Position numbers and translations under genes: made by a program. From Spirochaetota bacterium (lineage in GTDB: Bacteria > Spirochaetota > Leptospiria > Turneriellales > Turneriellaceae), in NCBI GenBank assembly GCA_029561505.1, contig JAKQXK010000649.1, positions 1 through 8,306 of the forward strand: a DNA stretch of 8,306 nucleotides. Reading direction: 5' to 3'. Position 1 is the first letter of the stretch. Every line of letters starts with the position of its first letter. Below are positions 6,441-8,306 of this stretch, one piece after another. The notes beneath the pieces are model-generated. The model worked only from the letters and a program-made list of their open reading frames with translations. It made no database searches and was not told where the DNA came from.

Positions 6441-7294
6441 AGATGGTTTCCGCTAGTTTGTCGCGTTATAAGTCGTAATATTACAGTTTTAATTTCTTCG
6501 GGCTTCTGCCATGGAATAAAATGCCCCATACCCTTCAGGTAGATTATTTCAGCCGGCAGGTGCACAAGTTGTGCGCGCAAAAATTCTGCGTTCGCCGGCG
6601 CGACTAATGCGTCTTCGTCTCCCTGCAATACCACCACGGGAGAACGAATGCGTTTCAACATGGGACGCAGCAGTTCGAGCTCGCCTCTCAGGGGCAGAAT
6701 TTCCTGATTGGCATTATCGATCGCCTGAGGCAATAACCAACGGATAACAGTCCAGTCTGCGACTTGCTGGTACCAGCTTACCCTTTCGAGTTCAGGGTCA
6801 ACGGCTGCAGCTACAAACACCAGTGCGCACTGCAGCTTCTGCTGCTCCGCGGCAATACGCGCGATGATCGGCCCGCCGAAAGAGTGACCGACGAGAATCA
6901 CTTTTGTCGCCCCCAGCTGCTTCATTTCTGTCTCAATGATTCTTGCAATGAGTATCGATTGCGGCCCCAGCGATTTCTCCGCCTGACCGGGCTCTGATTT
7001 TCCGAACCCAAGGCGATCTACCGACAAGAGAGTGGCAGACCGAATCAAATCGGGATCGATCATAAACTCAGCGAATGCATCCCATGATCCTGGCGAACCG
7101 TGAACGAATACAACCAGATGTTTCCCGAGGCCCGTGCGCACATAATGCATCGTGCGGCCGGCATGCGTCACTGTATGGTAGCTGTCGGGAAACTGGCCCT
7201 CAACGGCTGCTCGGTTCGCATCGATCTGGCGCTGATAGGGGAAACAGTGGCAAAAGACAGAGAAGCAGGCGACCAGTAAAGCGGCCCGGCTCAT
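6437..7294 (-). CDS. Exported alpha/beta-fold hydrolase
   Basis: A 285-residue hydrolase of the alpha/beta-fold type. Seen: oxyanion loop 'HGSPGS' (65-70), 'VDRLGFGKSEP' (92-102), nucleophile elbow 'GHSFGG' with Ser138, acid 'GDED' with Asp228 likely catalytic, and 'GMGHF' with His258. A complete triad implies an active esterase, lipase or related enzyme; the substrate cannot be told from sequence. The first 20 residues are hydrophobic with cysteines at 10, 15 and 17, consistent with a Sec signal and perhaps lipid attachment under the loose spirochaetal lipobox, so the enzyme is probably periplasmic or membrane-attached. The start ATG overlaps the ATP-grasp stop as ATGA, and the gene's own stop overlaps the cyclase ATG in the same way. 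No clear ribosome site is visible, so translation is probably coupled. Confidence 0.85.
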   Translation of the reverse strand: MSRAALLVACFSVFCHCFPYQRQIDANRAAVEGQFPDSYHTVTHAGRTMHYVRTGLGKHLVVFVHGSPGSWDAFAEFMIDPDLIRSATLLSVDRLGFGKSEPGQAEKSLGPQSILIARIIETEMKQLGATKVILVGHSFGGPIIARIAAEQQKLQCALVFVAAAVDPELERVSWYQQVADWTVIRWLLPQAIDNANQEILPLRGELELLRPMLKRIRSPVVVLQGDEDALVAPANAEFLRAQLVHLPAEIIYLKGMGHFIPWQKPEEIKTVILRLITRQTSGNHL

Positions 7295-8306
7295 AAGACC
7301 ATCTGCACAAGTTCACGCAGCGAAATGGGTTTCGCTCCGTTACGTATATTCTGAGCGCCAATTTCGCAGGCGATTTTCCACTGCCGGCACAGCGTCTTGT
7401 ACGCATGCCAGATGGAATATCGCGGATCGTACATGCTCGTCGCTTCTGAGGTGACTCCGTTGAGTTCAATGACGTAAATGTTCTTTCCGGCGACAAGATC
7501 CGCTTCGCCAGGCACGCGTATATCATAGCGACCAAAATAGAAGCCATCGAAGTTTTTGCTGATCTTATCGATAGCCAGTGTCAGCTTTTCTGAGATAAAC
7601 TGATTTCCTTCGAGAAAGAGCGCACCCTTGCAATGCGTACCCAGGTTCACCAGCGGGTAAACAGCGCCTGAGGTAATGATGCTGCCAAGGTTCGCCTTAT
7701 GCTGCTCTAAATGGAACCCTGCCATGAGTACCGCCCGGGCGTCTTTCAATATCAACGTCTCAAGGTCGCTCACTCCGTCGCCGGTCAGCGTGATGAGCCG
7801 CTTGTCGGTTATCGCCAGAATTTCGCCTTTGGTTTGGTGGGGATAACGAAAGTAGAAGACACCAAATTCGCGGCCGGGTATAAACTTCTGTAAAATGAAA
7901 TCTCCAGACGTCAGCGCGACAAAATATTCAATGTCGCTGGCACTTTTAGCAATAACAACGCCGTTGCCGCGTTCGCCGGCATCGGGTTTCAAGACCACGG
8001 GAAATCTGAGCCGCATTTTTTTCATATGCGATTGAACGAGGCTCACTATACTGCTCTTGTCTGCGCCGCCTGAGATTCGTGCAAACGGCGCGATGCTGCC
8101 AAAGTTTCTGGGGCCTGGGCAGAGTTGGTGTAAAATTTCTGATTTAGATTCGCCCTTGATGCCCGAAGCGGGGATTCCGGGATTGCTCGCGGTAAACGCC
8201 GTGAGGCTGCGGTGCCTGATACCCAGATAAAAGATATAAATCCCCACAGGCACGTAAAGAACCCACATCGGCCAGAATTCCCAACGCAGTAACCTCTGCC
8301 ATTTTG
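7291..8306 (-). CDS. ATP-grasp ligase, 5' end beyond window
   Basis: Carboxylate-amine/thiol ligase fold that would activate a carboxylate as an acyl-phosphate with ATP. The frame stays open past the ATG at 8268 to the window edge, adding residues that include 'RWEFWP'. These continue a hydrophobic N-terminal segment ('WVLYVPVGIYIFYLGIRHRS') that I recognise as typical of this family, so the true start probably lies outside. Numbering from the 8268 ATG, the landmarks are: 'NPGIPASGIKGESKSEIL' (29-46), 'FPVVLKPDAGERGNGV' (89-104) with ATP-binding Lys94, 'LQKFIPGREFGVFY' (126-139), 'RYDIRV' (247-252) with Asp249, and 'IELNG' (267-271) with Glu268 and Asn270 as likely magnesium ligands. Relatives are often labelled D-alanine-D-alanine ligase-like, but the substrate is unknown and I do not assign ddl. 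It is the first visible gene of the coupled unit with hydrolase, cyclase and DoxX. Confidence 0.8.
   Translation of the reverse strand, partial: KWQRLLRWEFWPMWVLYVPVGIYIFYLGIRHRSLTAFTASNPGIPASGIKGESKSEILHQLCPGPRNFGSIAPFARISGGADKSSIVSLVQSHMKKMRLRFPVVLKPDAGERGNGVVIAKSASDIEYFVALTSGDFILQKFIPGREFGVFYFRYPHQTKGEILAITDKRLITLTGDGVSDLETLILKDARAVLMAGFHLEQHKANLGSIITSGAVYPLVNLGTHCKGALFLEGNQFISEKLTLAIDKISKNFDGFYFGRYDIRVPGEADLVAGKNIYVIELNGVTSEATSMYDPRYSIWHAYKTLCRQWKIACEIGAQNIRNGAKPISLRELVQMVL

Overview
The window reads as chromosomal DNA of a Leptospiraceae spirochaete. Three protein styles point there: a six-helix membrane anchor on a class III cyclase, a membrane RsbW-like ATPase with a long insert after its N-box, and a SpoIIE-type phosphatase entered through an 'EQKKRYNYK' linker. 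Base composition is a little above half G+C by eye, which would suit Turneriella or Leptonema better than Leptospira. The genus is an inference from recalled family style, not from any search. The DNA is almost fully coding. I saw no tRNA, rRNA, CRISPR, insertion sequence or prophage signal.

Left part (1-4049, minus strand). Three genes run leftward as one tight unit. First is a membrane sensor with a PAS domain and an RsbW/SpoIIAB-like ATPase (2433-4049). Twelve bases later comes a PhnD-type phosphate/phosphonate-binding lipoprotein (1401-2420). This overlaps by four bases a dCache-HAMP protein that enters what looks like a SpoIIE/PP2C phosphatase domain and is cut by the left edge (1-1404). 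Kinase-like and phosphatase-like membrane proteins with a solute-binding lipoprotein between them suggest a partner-switching signalling system that reads a periplasmic ligand. No ABC permease or ATPase gene is visible.

Middle (4050-4768). A 200-base divergent region carries two facing candidate -10 boxes. To its right a plus-strand gene encodes an exported single-domain rhodanese. Its stop overlaps by ten bases the end of the convergent doxX-like gene.

Right part (4759-8306, minus strand). Four genes are joined by one- to four-base overlaps, in transcription order: an ATP-grasp ligase (5' end beyond the right edge), an exported alpha/beta hydrolase, a membrane adenylate cyclase with all catalytic residues, and a small DoxX-family membrane protein. 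The overlaps imply translational coupling and one transcript whose promoter lies outside the window. What joins a ligase, a hydrolase and a cyclase in one pathway is not evident.
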